Source: JAUWCW01 sp030609125 [NCBI: Candidatus Rokuibacteriota bacterium] (lineage in GTDB: Bacteria; JAUVQV01). Taken from it: 5,031 nucleotides of DNA. Position numbers and translations under genes: made by a program. The DNA is taken from NCBI GenBank assembly GCA_030609125.1, contig JAUWCW010000179.1:1-5031 (forward strand), in the 5' to 3' direction. This document shows, piece by piece, positions 1-5,031 of this stretch (positions within the stretch are counted from its first letter, which is position 1; each line of letters starts with the position of its first letter). The notes beneath the pieces are model-generated. The model saw only the letters and a list, made by a program, of their open reading frames with translations, had not been told where the DNA came from and did not search any database.

Positions 1-435
1 GATGTCCTGGTGACACTCGGCCTCGGCTCCTGCGTTGTCGTCGCCATCTATGACAGCGAGCTCAAGCGCGGCTCCCTCGCTCACATCATGCTGCCCCACG
101 AGGCCTTCGGCCGAAGGAGGGAAGGGGAGAACATGCTCAAGTACGCCGATGTCGCCATCCCCGCCTCGGTTCACCTGCTCGAGGAGCGGGGATGCAGCCG
201 ATCCGGCATGACCGCCAAGATAGCCGGGGGGGCCTGCATGTTCGATCTGTCCAAGGACGGCCAGGCGGATATCGGCCAGAGAAACATACAGGCCGCCGAG
301 GAGGTTCTGGCGAGCCTCGACATTCCCCTCGTCGCCGTCGACACCGGCGGAACCCGGGGCAGATCGGTGGAGTTCCGGATGGACTCGGGGGAGTTGCGGG
401 TGCGAACGGTTTACGGTCCGGAGAAGGTTATCTGA
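1..435 (+). CDS. cheD: Chemoreceptor glutamine deamidase CheD (5' end missing)
   Basis: CheD deamidates specific glutamines in methyl-accepting chemotaxis proteins and, in many bacteria, interacts with the phosphatase CheC; it acts in the cytoplasm at the receptor array. The frame is open to base 1, so the N-terminus lies outside the window and the GTG at position 10 is internal, not a start. The visible 144 residues begin inside the signature segment TLGLGSCVVV. The catalytic triad known for the family (Thr, Cys, His) is recognisable as T5, C11 and H28 of the visible fragment. Their spacing (6 and 17 residues) matches that of the characterised Thermotoga CheD. The AHIMLP segment holding the His, a central KIAGGACMF block and a C-terminal DTGGTRGRSVEF block are also CheD-typical. 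The C-terminus looks complete, ending at a TGA. It converges on cheW with 11 bases between stops and no convincing terminator between them. Only about 15-20 residues appear to be missing. Confidence 0.95.
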   Translation, partial: DVLVTLGLGSCVVVAIYDSELKRGSLAHIMLPHEAFGRRREGENMLKYADVAIPASVHLLEERGCSRSGMTAKIAGGACMFDLSKDGQADIGQRNIQAAEEVLASLDIPLVAVDTGGTRGRSVEFRMDSGELRVRTVYGPEKVI

Positions 436-446
436 CCGGGGCGGCG

Positions 447-980
447 TTACGGCACGGGAAGAGGGGCCGAACGCGCCTTCTCCAGCAGTTTTTCCTCCTG
501 GGGCGAGAGGAGACGATCTCCGTCGATGATGACCAGAAGCGTTCCCGGCAGCTTGCCCACCCCGAGAAAAAGATCCGACTGAATCCAGTCCGGTCCGCTT
601 GCGGGCTTGTCAATGGAACCCCCGGGCAGGGTCATGACTTCCGTCACGTCGTCCGCCAGAAAGCCAAGGAGCCTGTCACCGGAGCGCATGAGGACGATGG
701 AGGTCTTCGCCGTGGCGGGACGGTCCGGAAGGTTCAGCTTTTCCCTGATGTTGATGATGGGAACGATCTTCCCCCGGAGGTTGATGACACCGAGGGCAAA
801 GGGGGGCATCTTCGGCACCGGCGTGATTTCGACCATGCGGATGATCTCCTGCACCTGGACGATGTCAAGGGCAAGGGCTTTCCCCTCGAGAGTGAAGACC
901 ACCACCTGAAGCGGTCCCTCAACTTTCTGCGCGGCAGCGTCCATCGCCTGATGAGTAGCATGAAAGAGGCCCAAAGGCAA
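447..980 (-). CDS. cheW: Chemotaxis coupling protein CheW
   Basis: CheW is the cytoplasmic adaptor linking chemoreceptors to the histidine kinase CheA. The 177-residue product is a single CheW domain of about 150 residues with short extensions. From about residue 24 it reads LQVVVFTLEGKALALDI, then EIIRMVEITPVPKMP (residues 45-59), then the hallmark GVINLRGKIVPIINIREKL (64-82). A second half follows (IVLMRSGDRLLGFLADDV, and LLVIIDGDRLLS near 148-159). There is no receiver or kinase domain, so it is not CheV or CheA. The start chosen is TTG at 980, because a strong AGGAGG lies 4 bases upstream. The in-frame ATG at 944 (residue 13) has no ribosome binding site but lies closer to where the conserved domain begins, so it remains possible. 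The gene is transcribed opposite to cheD and divergently from ilvE. No clear promoter was seen for it. Family assignment is secure; the exact start is not. Confidence 0.95.
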   Translation of the reverse strand: MPLGLFHATHQAMDAAAQKVEGPLQVVVFTLEGKALALDIVQVQEIIRMVEITPVPKMPPFALGVINLRGKIVPIINIREKLNLPDRPATAKTSIVLMRSGDRLLGFLADDVTEVMTLPGGSIDKPASGPDWIQSDLFLGVGKLPGTLLVIIDGDRLLSPQEEKLLEKARSAPLPVP

Positions 981-984
981 CCTT

Positions 985-990
985 CCTCCT
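985..990 (-). promoter_or_regulatory. Shine-Dalgarno AGGAGG deciding the TTG start of cheW
   Basis: On the minus strand AGGAGG (inside GAGGAGGAAGG) sits 4 bases before the TTG at 980-978. No comparable sequence precedes the in-frame ATG at 944-942. The purine-rich run continues up to the start codon, so a slightly shifted pairing would lengthen the spacing. This favours the TTG start but does not prove it. Confidence 0.55.
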
Positions 991-1046
991 CATTTCTCCT
1001 TCGGCCTTGCCGGCGCTCGAAACACCCCCGGCGGGGCCGGAAATCG

Positions 1047-1076
1047 TTGACAATTCGAGCGGAAATCGCCTATGAT
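1047..1076 (+). promoter_or_regulatory. Sigma-70-type promoter of ilvE
   Basis: A perfect -35 box TTGACA (1047-1052) and a 5-of-6 -10 box TATGAT (1071-1076) are separated by 18 bases. Transcription should start near 1083, giving a 5' leader of about 53 bases before the ilvE ATG at 1136. That leader contains a small GC hairpin (CCGGC at 1090-1094 with GCCGG at 1101-1105, loop of 6) but no T-run, no obvious leader peptide rich in Leu, Ile or Val codons, and no riboswitch that I recognise. It sits in the divergent cheW-ilvE spacer and points at ilvE. Confidence 0.75.
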
Positions 1077-1135
1077 AAGCGCTGTTTTTCCGGCCCCGAA
1101 GCCGGCATTTCCACGGGCGCACAAGGAGCGGTACG

Positions 1136-2056
1136 ATGATCCAGGAAACCTCCAAAATATGGATGGACGGCGAGTTTGTCGACTGGGCGGACGCCAAGGT
1201 GCACGTGCTCACCCACACCCTCCACTACGGCCTGGGTGTGTTTGAGGGCATCCGCTGCTACCAGACAGCCACTGGGCCGGCGGTCTTCCGCCTCCCGGAA
1301 CACGTGGAGCGCCTCTTTGCGTCGGCTCACATTTCGGCGCTGAAGATCCCTTTCACCAGGGAGGAGTTCCAGGTGGCCATCCTGGAGACCGTCCGTATCA
1401 ACGAGCTGGACGCCGGTTACATCCGTCCTCTCGTATACGTGGGTTACGGCGCCATGGGCCTGTACCCCGGTGACAATCCGGTGAAGTGCGCCATCGCGGC
1501 CTGGCCCTGGGGAGCCTACCTGGGCGACGAAGGGCTGAAAAACGGCATCAGGGTGAAGACTTCGTCTTTCACCAGGCAGCACATCAACATCAGCATGACC
1601 AAGGCCAAGGTCTGCGGGCACTACGTCAACTCCATCATGGGCAAAGTCGAGGCCGTGAACGACGAGTACGACGAGTCCCTTTTCCTCGATACGGGAGGAA
1701 ATGTTTCCGAGGGCTCGGGCGAGAACATCTTTATCGCCAGGCGGGGATACCTGAAGACGCCGCCCCTCAATACCGTTCTCGAAGGCATAACGCGCCAGTC
1801 CGTTCTCGAGATCGCCGCGGACGAGGGCGTTGAAGTGCGGGAGGAGAACATCACCCGGGACGAGCTCTACTGCGCGGACGAAGCCTTCTTCACCGGAACG
1901 GCGGCAGAGATAACACCCATACGGGAAGTGGACCGCAGGCAGATCGGCGCCGGCAGGCCGGGACCGCTGACGGAGCTCATCCAGTCCCGCTTTTTCAGTG
2001 CGGTGCGCGGGGAGAACGAAAAGTACCGGCACTGGCTCTCCCCCGTTGGCACCTAG
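1136..2056 (+). CDS. ilvE: Branched-chain amino acid aminotransferase (class IV, PLP-dependent)
   Basis: The enzyme transfers the amino group between glutamate and the 2-oxo acids of leucine, isoleucine and valine, the last step of their synthesis and the first of their breakdown, in the cytoplasm. The 306 residues match the usual bacterial length. The N-terminal block [20 protein letters not shown] leads into [16 protein letters not shown] (27-42), typical of fold-type IV aminotransferases. By alignment to the E. coli enzyme from memory, the Schiff-base lysine is K158 (in [12 protein letters not shown]), R59 binds the PLP phosphate, Y163 contacts the cofactor and E192 in SEGSGENIF pairs with the pyridine nitrogen. 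[13 protein letters not shown] (211-223) and [12 protein letters not shown] (251-262) complete the signature. The start ATG has AAGGAG 7 bases upstream and a strong promoter before it. The gene ends in a TAG that directly abuts the fold-back element downstream. A D-amino acid transaminase is less likely, given the length and these motifs. Confidence 0.95.
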   Translation: MIQETSKIWMDGEFVDWADAKVHVLTHTLHYGLGVFEGIRCYQTATGPAVFRLPEHVERLFASAHISALKIPFTREEFQVAILETVRINELDAGYIRPLVYVGYGAMGLYPGDNPVKCAIAAWPWGAYLGDEGLKNGIRVKTSSFTRQHINISMTKAKVCGHYVNSIMGKVEAVNDEYDESLFLDTGGNVSEGSGENIFIARRGYLKTPPLNTVLEGITRQSVLEIAADEGVEVREENITRDELYCADEAFFTGTAAEITPIREVDRRQIGAGRPGPLTELIQSRFFSAVRGENEKYRHWLSPVGT

Positions 2057-2235
2057 GGGTTCACGCAAGAATAAGTTCACAGAATTCGCGCTCATATTCA
2101 GGTTGGATTTGGTCGATCTGATTGAGCGAAACCGCAGGAATAGCAGGGCTCTTTCGAGGATTTCGTGAGTGAGGATCGGCCGAAGACGGCCTGAAGATGA
2201 GATGCGAAAATGGGAAGTTATTCTTGCGTGAGCCC
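2057..2235. repeat. ~180-bp imperfect fold-back palindrome (MITE-like or structured RNA element)
   Basis: This non-coding segment fills most of the ilvE to DUF1015 gap. Its two halves are reverse complements in nearly one register: position x pairs with 4292-x. The outermost arms are GGG plus a perfect 14-base TCACGCAAGAATAA (2061-2074) against its complement at 2218-2231. Inner blocks 2076-2081, 2085-2089 (one-base shift), 2091-2102, 2108-2119 and 2126-2131 also pair. By hand count, 53 Watson-Crick plus 7 G-T pairs cover 75 left-arm positions, with an apex loop of about 29 bases around 2132-2160. A small alternative hairpin, GGCCG-AAGA-CGGCC, lies at 2178-2191. TA flanks the element on both sides (2054-2055 and 2236-2237), which could be a target duplication, although it is offset by one base from the symmetric register. 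No ORF of note lies inside and no T-run follows it, so it is not a simple terminator. It is less GC-rich than its neighbours. I recognise no named family; terminal-inverted-repeat MITEs and ERIC-like palindromes are the closest concepts. Confidence 0.8.
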
Positions 2236-2268
2236 TAAGCAGCTGCCGGATTTCAGAGGGACAGAGAC

Positions 2269-3579
2269 GTGACGGATCACCTCAGAATTGCGCCTTTTGC
2301 CGGCATGCGCTACAACACCGAGAAAGTCCCCGATCTGTCGAAGGTGGTGGCCCCCCCGTACGACATGATTTCACGGGAGGAGCAGGACGAGCTGTACGAG
2401 CGACACCCCATGAACGTGGTTCGTCTCATTCTCGCCCGGGACGGCCAGGACGCCTCCTCGCCGGACCGCTACCGGCAGTCGGCGGCAACCTATCGCCGGT
2501 GGAAGGAAGAAAAGGTGCTGGTGCGTGACGACGAGCCGGCCGTCTACGCCTACCGCCAGGATTACGAATGGGCCGGCAGGAGCTTTCAGCGGCTGGGTTT
2601 TATCGCCCGGGTGGCGCTGACGGAGTTCGGGGAAGGGGCCTTTCCCCACGAGTCCACCATGAGCGGGCCCAAAGCCGACCGTCTCAATCTTCTCACCGCC
2701 TGCCGGGCCAATTTCAGCGCCATTTTCTCTCTCTTCTCCGATACGGGAGGCAGGATACAGGACCGGCTGCAGGCCGAGACGGCCTCGCCTGCCGAAATCG
2801 AACTCGAGGATGACAGGGGAGTCGGCCACAGGCTGTGGCGTCTTTCCCGGCCGGAGTTTCACAGCTGGATCAACGAACAGATGCGGGACAAGCAGTTCAT
2901 CATAGCCGACGGGCACCATCGCTACGAGACCGCCCTCGAGTACCGCCGGCGCATGCGAAAGGACCCGGGGGGCTTTAAAGGGGACTACGACTACGTGATG
3001 ATGTTCCTGGCGCCGATAGAGTCTCCGGGCCTGACGATCCTGCCCTTCCACCGCCTCCTGGACGTGGAGAATGCCGGGGACGTCATGGCAAAGCTCGCTA
3101 AGGCCTTCGACATTACCGAGCTGCCGATACCGGAGAAGGCGGCGGAGGCCCTTGACCGCGTCAAGGGCTTCCTGGAAGCCCAGGAGGAGGGGGTTCCGGC
3201 CCTGGCGGTTTACCGGGGCGGAGACACCTGCTACGGGCTGCGAATGAAGGCAGACTTCGACCCCGCCCCGATGATCAGGCCCGGAACATCGCCCCAGGTG
3301 GCGGCTCTCGACGTGACGATTCTCCACCAGGTGGTTTTCTCGGGGCTCCTCGGGCTCGATGAGCCCCACCTTCTGCAGGAGGGCGGAATATCTTTCCTCT
3401 CCCGCGCCGAAGACGCCTTTGTCAAAGCCGAAAGTTACGGGAACAAGGCGGTTTTCTTCCTGCGTCCCACCCGCAAGGAGCAGGTCTGGGACATCGCGGT
3501 CTCGGGGCAGAAGATGCCGCAGAAATCGACGAACTTCCATCCCAAGCTGACCACGGGGCTCGTCATCAACGAGCTCTGA
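2269..3579 (+). CDS. DUF1015 family protein of unknown function
   Basis: This is a full-length, 436-residue member of the DUF1015 family, probably a soluble cytoplasmic protein: no signal peptide or membrane segment is visible. Family hallmarks in order are the N-terminal IAPFAGMRYN (7-16), KVVAPPYDMIS (25-35) with HPMNVVRLIL, PHESTMSGPKADRLNLL (126-142), the central ADGHHRYETAL (213-223) and the C-terminal QKSTNFHPKLTTGLV (418-432). The DGHHR motif resembles the signature loop of ParB-like nucleotide-binding proteins such as the free-serine kinases SerK and SbnI. A nucleotide-dependent small-molecule role is therefore a reasonable inference, but it is not shown here. The start is GTG at 2269, preceded by GAGGG with 8 bases of spacing. 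No promoter stands out just upstream, so it may be read through from ilvE across the fold-back element. Proximity to ilvE could hint at amino acid metabolism, but the intervening element weakens the case for one operon. Family assignment is firm; function is unassigned. Confidence 0.9.
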   Translation: MTDHLRIAPFAGMRYNTEKVPDLSKVVAPPYDMISREEQDELYERHPMNVVRLILARDGQDASSPDRYRQSAATYRRWKEEKVLVRDDEPAVYAYRQDYEWAGRSFQRLGFIARVALTEFGEGAFPHESTMSGPKADRLNLLTACRANFSAIFSLFSDTGGRIQDRLQAETASPAEIELEDDRGVGHRLWRLSRPEFHSWINEQMRDKQFIIADGHHRYETALEYRRRMRKDPGGFKGDYDYVMMFLAPIESPGLTILPFHRLLDVENAGDVMAKLAKAFDITELPIPEKAAEALDRVKGFLEAQEEGVPALAVYRGGDTCYGLRMKADFDPAPMIRPGTSPQVAALDVTILHQVVFSGLLGLDEPHLLQEGGISFLSRAEDAFVKAESYGNKAVFFLRPTRKEQVWDIAVSGQKMPQKSTNFHPKLTTGLVINEL

Positions 3580-3612
3580 GCTTTTTCACCCTCCCCGCCG
3601 GCTCCACCCCCC

Positions 3613-3630
3613 CTGTGACAGACGTCACAG
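3613..3630. promoter_or_regulatory. Perfect CRP-type operator palindrome
   Basis: CTGTGAC and GTCACAG form a perfect 7-base inverted repeat around AGAC. This contains the full TGTGA-N6-TCACA consensus of CRP-type regulators (3614-3629). Its centre (3621.5) lies about 71.5 bases before the start predicted from the promoter at 3657-3686, a spacing used by class I CRP activation. The repeat would also form a hairpin in RNA, but no T-run follows, so it does not look like a terminator for the upstream gene. Which Crp/Fnr protein binds is unknown. An FNR or HcpR site would be expected to have TTGA half-sites instead. Confidence 0.6.
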
Positions 3631-3656
3631 ACCCCCTGTCCCCGAAAGGCTATCCC

Positions 3657-3686
3657 TTGACATGGAGTTGCGAAAGGGCTTACGAT
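3657..3686 (+). promoter_or_regulatory. Sigma-70-like promoter for the lipoprotein/LysM operon
   Basis: A perfect -35 box TTGACA (3657-3662) and a weaker -10 box TACGAT (3681-3686, 4 of 6) are separated by 18 bases. The predicted start is near 3693, about 55 bases before the ATG at 3748. The poor -10 box together with the CRP-type palindrome upstream suggests a promoter that depends on an activator. The rest of the 3580-3747 gap shows only C-rich sequence after the DUF1015 stop. Confidence 0.55.
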
Positions 3687-3747
3687 CATAAAGGAAATTT
3701 GATTTTTCGGGACCGCGGCGCAGCCAACCAGAGCGAGGGGGAGGACA

Positions 3748-4500
3748 ATGAAGGATCGGTGGTATCTAATTGCGGGAGCGGTGCTTTCTCTTCTTGTGAC
3801 CGGCTGCGCCACGGAAACCAAGGAATTCAAGACCCTGAAGGACGAAGTGAGGCTGCAGCAGAAACAGATCACCGACCTGAAGACCCGGCAGGAGGCTCAA
3901 CAGACAAAACTGGAGATTCTCGACAACGGCTTCCGGCTCCTCGGCGATAAAGTCGATGAAAACTTGCGGACAATCGATGACTTTGAAAGCGCGGGTGAAA
4001 TGCCGACCATATCCTCACCCGTCGTCGTTTCGCCCGTCAAGGCGGCTCCCATGGAAACGCCTCCTCCGGTTTCCCTCCCCTCCCGGCCGGAGATGCCGGC
4101 CGAGCCCATAGTCGTTCAGCCGAAGCTGAATGCCGCCGACCTCTATCGCTCAGCCCTCGCCAGCTTCACCAGAGAGGACTACCAGCGCGCCATTCTCGAA
4201 TTCGAGGAGTTCGTCGGCAACTACCCCGATCATGACCTTGCCGACAACGCCCAGTACTGGATCGGAGAGTGCTACTACGCCCAGAAAAACTTCGAGCTGG
4301 CCGTGGTGGAGTTCGACAAGGTCGGGAAACACTTCCGTGCGGGCAACAAGGCCCCCGCGGCTCTTCTGAAAAAGGGGCTGGCCCTCAAGGAGGCGGGAAG
4401 AGACCAGGAGGCTCTCGCCGCCCTGAAGCAGGTCGTCAGCAGTTATCCTGCCTCGAATGAGGCTTCCATAGCGGAGCAGAAGCTGTCCCAGTGGCGGTAG
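3748..4500 (+). CDS. CpoB/YbgF-like lipoprotein with coiled coil and TPR repeats
   Basis: This is probably an outer-membrane-anchored periplasmic protein of the CpoB (YbgF) family. In E. coli, CpoB links the Tol-Pal system to peptidoglycan synthesis at division. The 250 residues begin with a short basic n-region and a hydrophobic core ending in the lipobox LVTGC, so C20 should be lipidated; the +2 residue is Ala, giving no inner-membrane retention signal. Residues about 25-78 are rich in Lys, Glu and Gln with heptad-like spacing (coiled coil, as in CpoB trimers). A Pro/Val-rich linker follows (about 90-125). The C-terminal half carries three TPR-like repeats: LYRSALASFTREDYQRAILEF, then ADNAQYWIGECYYAQKNFELAVVEF, then PAALLKKGLALKEAGRDQEALAAL, in the order typical of YbgF. 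GGGGGAGG immediately precedes the ATG. The LysM gene starts 59 bases downstream, probably in the same operon. No tol or pal gene is in the window, so an exact CpoB role is inferred. A BamD-like or general TPR lipoprotein is the alternative. Confidence 0.85.
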   Translation: MKDRWYLIAGAVLSLLVTGCATETKEFKTLKDEVRLQQKQITDLKTRQEAQQTKLEILDNGFRLLGDKVDENLRTIDDFESAGEMPTISSPVVVSPVKAAPMETPPPVSLPSRPEMPAEPIVVQPKLNAADLYRSALASFTREDYQRAILEFEEFVGNYPDHDLADNAQYWIGECYYAQKNFELAVVEFDKVGKHFRAGNKAPAALLKKGLALKEAGRDQEALAALKQVVSSYPASNEASIAEQKLSQWR

Positions 4501-4559
4501 AGAGAGAAGGCGAAGCCGGCTGGGCGAGAAAACAACATCCTATGAGAGCGAGGTGTCTC

Positions 4560-5031
4560 ATGAAGCGGACAGCGATTCCGGGTGTTTTCCTTTTTGCGGC
4601 TGCAGCGTTGATCCTTCTGGCCGCCGGGCCAGGTGCAGTTGCCGGTGAAGGATCGGAAGATCCGTACATCGTGCGGCCGGGCGACACGCTCTCCGGCATA
4701 GCCGGAAAGCTTCTGGGTGACACGAAGCGCTGGCCGGAGCTGCTCGAGGCCAATCCCCAGGTCACCGATCCCCAGGTGATCTTTCCCGGGGACACGATCG
4801 TTCTGCCCGGCGCCGGTGAGAAAGAGGGCCTGGCGGCGGACACGGTGAAGGACGCCTATCCGCCCCTGCCGGTGGCGCCTCCCGTGGTGCAGGCCCCGCC
4901 TCCCGAGGCCGAGCCGGTCGAGCCGGAGCTGCCGGTGGAGATGGTGAAGCTGGAGCCCACGATCAACGAGAACACCTACCGGGCCGCCGGGTACATCAGC
5001 ACCGAGTTGCCGCAGGACTCCATCGTGTCCT
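4560..5031 (+). CDS. Exported LysM-domain protein (3' end missing)
   Basis: The frame stays open to the window end, giving 157 visible residues. It starts at ATG 4560, with GAGG 6 bases upstream. An in-frame ATG at 4542 would add six residues but lacks a ribosome binding site. The N-terminus is a classical Sec signal peptide: MKR, a hydrophobic core (about 8-22) and a likely cut after AVA at residue 28. A single LysM domain follows (about 36-83), with the diagnostic YIVRPGDTLSGIA and the closing IFPGDTIVLP. LysM domains bind N-acetylglucosamine glycans such as peptidoglycan, so the protein should act in the periplasm or at the cell surface. Residues about 100-125 form a Pro/Val/Glu linker. 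The last visible part (from NTYRAAGYISTELPQDS) begins another conserved-looking region that I cannot name. It is probably co-transcribed with the lipoprotein gene upstream, since no terminator is visible in the 59-base gap. Any catalytic domain would lie beyond the window. Confidence 0.88.
   Translation, partial: MKRTAIPGVFLFAAAALILLAAGPGAVAGEGSEDPYIVRPGDTLSGIAGKLLGDTKRWPELLEANPQVTDPQVIFPGDTIVLPGAGEKEGLAADTVKDAYPPLPVAPPVVQAPPPEAEPVEPELPVEMVKLEPTINENTYRAAGYISTELPQDSIVS

Noticed and set aside
414-438. CGGTC/GACCG inverted repeat at the end of cheD as a terminator
   Set aside because: It has only 5 base pairs with a 15-base loop and no T-run, so it is indistinguishable from chance in this GC-rich sequence.
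1025-1036. CCCC-CGGC-GGGG hairpin in the cheW leader as an attenuator
   Set aside because: The stem is only 4 base pairs in a very GC-rich stretch, and the T-rich tail on the minus strand is weak.
981-1135. A minus-strand promoter for cheW
   Set aside because: The best boxes found (TTATCA with a 17-base spacer to AATTGT) match the consensus too poorly to call.
192-1139. Plus-strand ORF (315 codons) overlapping cheD and cheW
   Set aside because: It is a low-complexity Arg/Gly/His-rich translation running across the ends of two clear genes, so it is a frame shadow.
1070-2095. Long minus-strand ORF (341 codons) opposite ilvE
   Set aside because: It is the antisense shadow of ilvE in GC-rich DNA. 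Its translation resembles no family, and ilvE is unmistakable on the plus strand.
2371-3540. Long minus-strand ORF (389 codons) opposite the DUF1015 gene
   Set aside because: It lies entirely inside a well-conserved DUF1015 gene. Its composition is biased to Arg, Gly, Val and Leu, and it has no recognisable motif.
3613-3630. The palindrome after the DUF1015 gene read as an intrinsic terminator
   Set aside because: The stem is perfect but is followed by ACCCCC, not T residues; the exact TGTGA-N6-TCACA form fits an operator better.
3615-3950. Plus-strand ORF overlapping the operator, promoter and start of the lipoprotein gene
   Set aside because: It starts inside the palindrome with no ribosome binding site, overlaps the lipoprotein gene in another frame and has no family features.
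1-5031. CRISPR arrays, tRNA or rRNA genes, or transposase genes
   Set aside because: No direct-repeat array, tRNA cloverleaf-like segment, rRNA-like segment or transposase reading frame was seen on either strand.

Overview
The window is an ordinary-looking stretch of a GC-rich, Gram-negative bacterial chromosome. The lineage is inferred only from gene content: cheD and a single-domain cheW, a DUF1015 protein, an outer-membrane CpoB/YbgF-like lipoprotein and a secreted LysM protein. Together these fit Desulfobacterota (former Deltaproteobacteria) best. That placement is moderate confidence and was not tested by any search.

Layout. Bases 1-435 hold the 3' part of cheD (chemoreceptor glutamine deamidase) on the plus strand. 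It meets cheW (447-980, minus strand) tail to tail, with 11 bases between the stops. A 155-base divergent intergenic region carries a near-consensus sigma-70 promoter for ilvE (branched-chain aminotransferase, 1136-2056). After ilvE come 212 non-coding bases, almost entirely filled by a large imperfect fold-back palindrome (2057-2235). A DUF1015 gene follows (2269-3579). The next gap (3580-3747) contains a perfect TGTGA-N6-TCACA palindrome and a sigma-70-like promoter. These precede a likely two-gene envelope operon: a CpoB/YbgF-like lipoprotein (3748-4500) and a LysM-domain exported protein (4560 to the window end, incomplete).

How the genes relate. CheD and CheW belong to chemotaxis signalling: CheD modifies receptors and CheW couples receptors to the kinase CheA. 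IlvE makes or degrades Leu, Ile and Val. The DUF1015 protein has no established role that I can assign. The last two genes act in the periplasm or at the outer membrane and probably bind or organise peptidoglycan.

The most unusual item is the ~180-bp fold-back element between ilvE and the DUF1015 gene. Its arms pair in essentially one register over 75 positions. Its mismatches are strongly biased to T on the left and G on the right, so the plus-strand RNA would fold better than the minus-strand RNA. It directly abuts the ilvE stop codon and has TA at both borders. This fits a MITE-like or ERIC-like palindromic repeat that I do not recognise as a named family. The second item is the CRP-type operator, centred about 71.5 bases upstream of the predicted start of the envelope operon.
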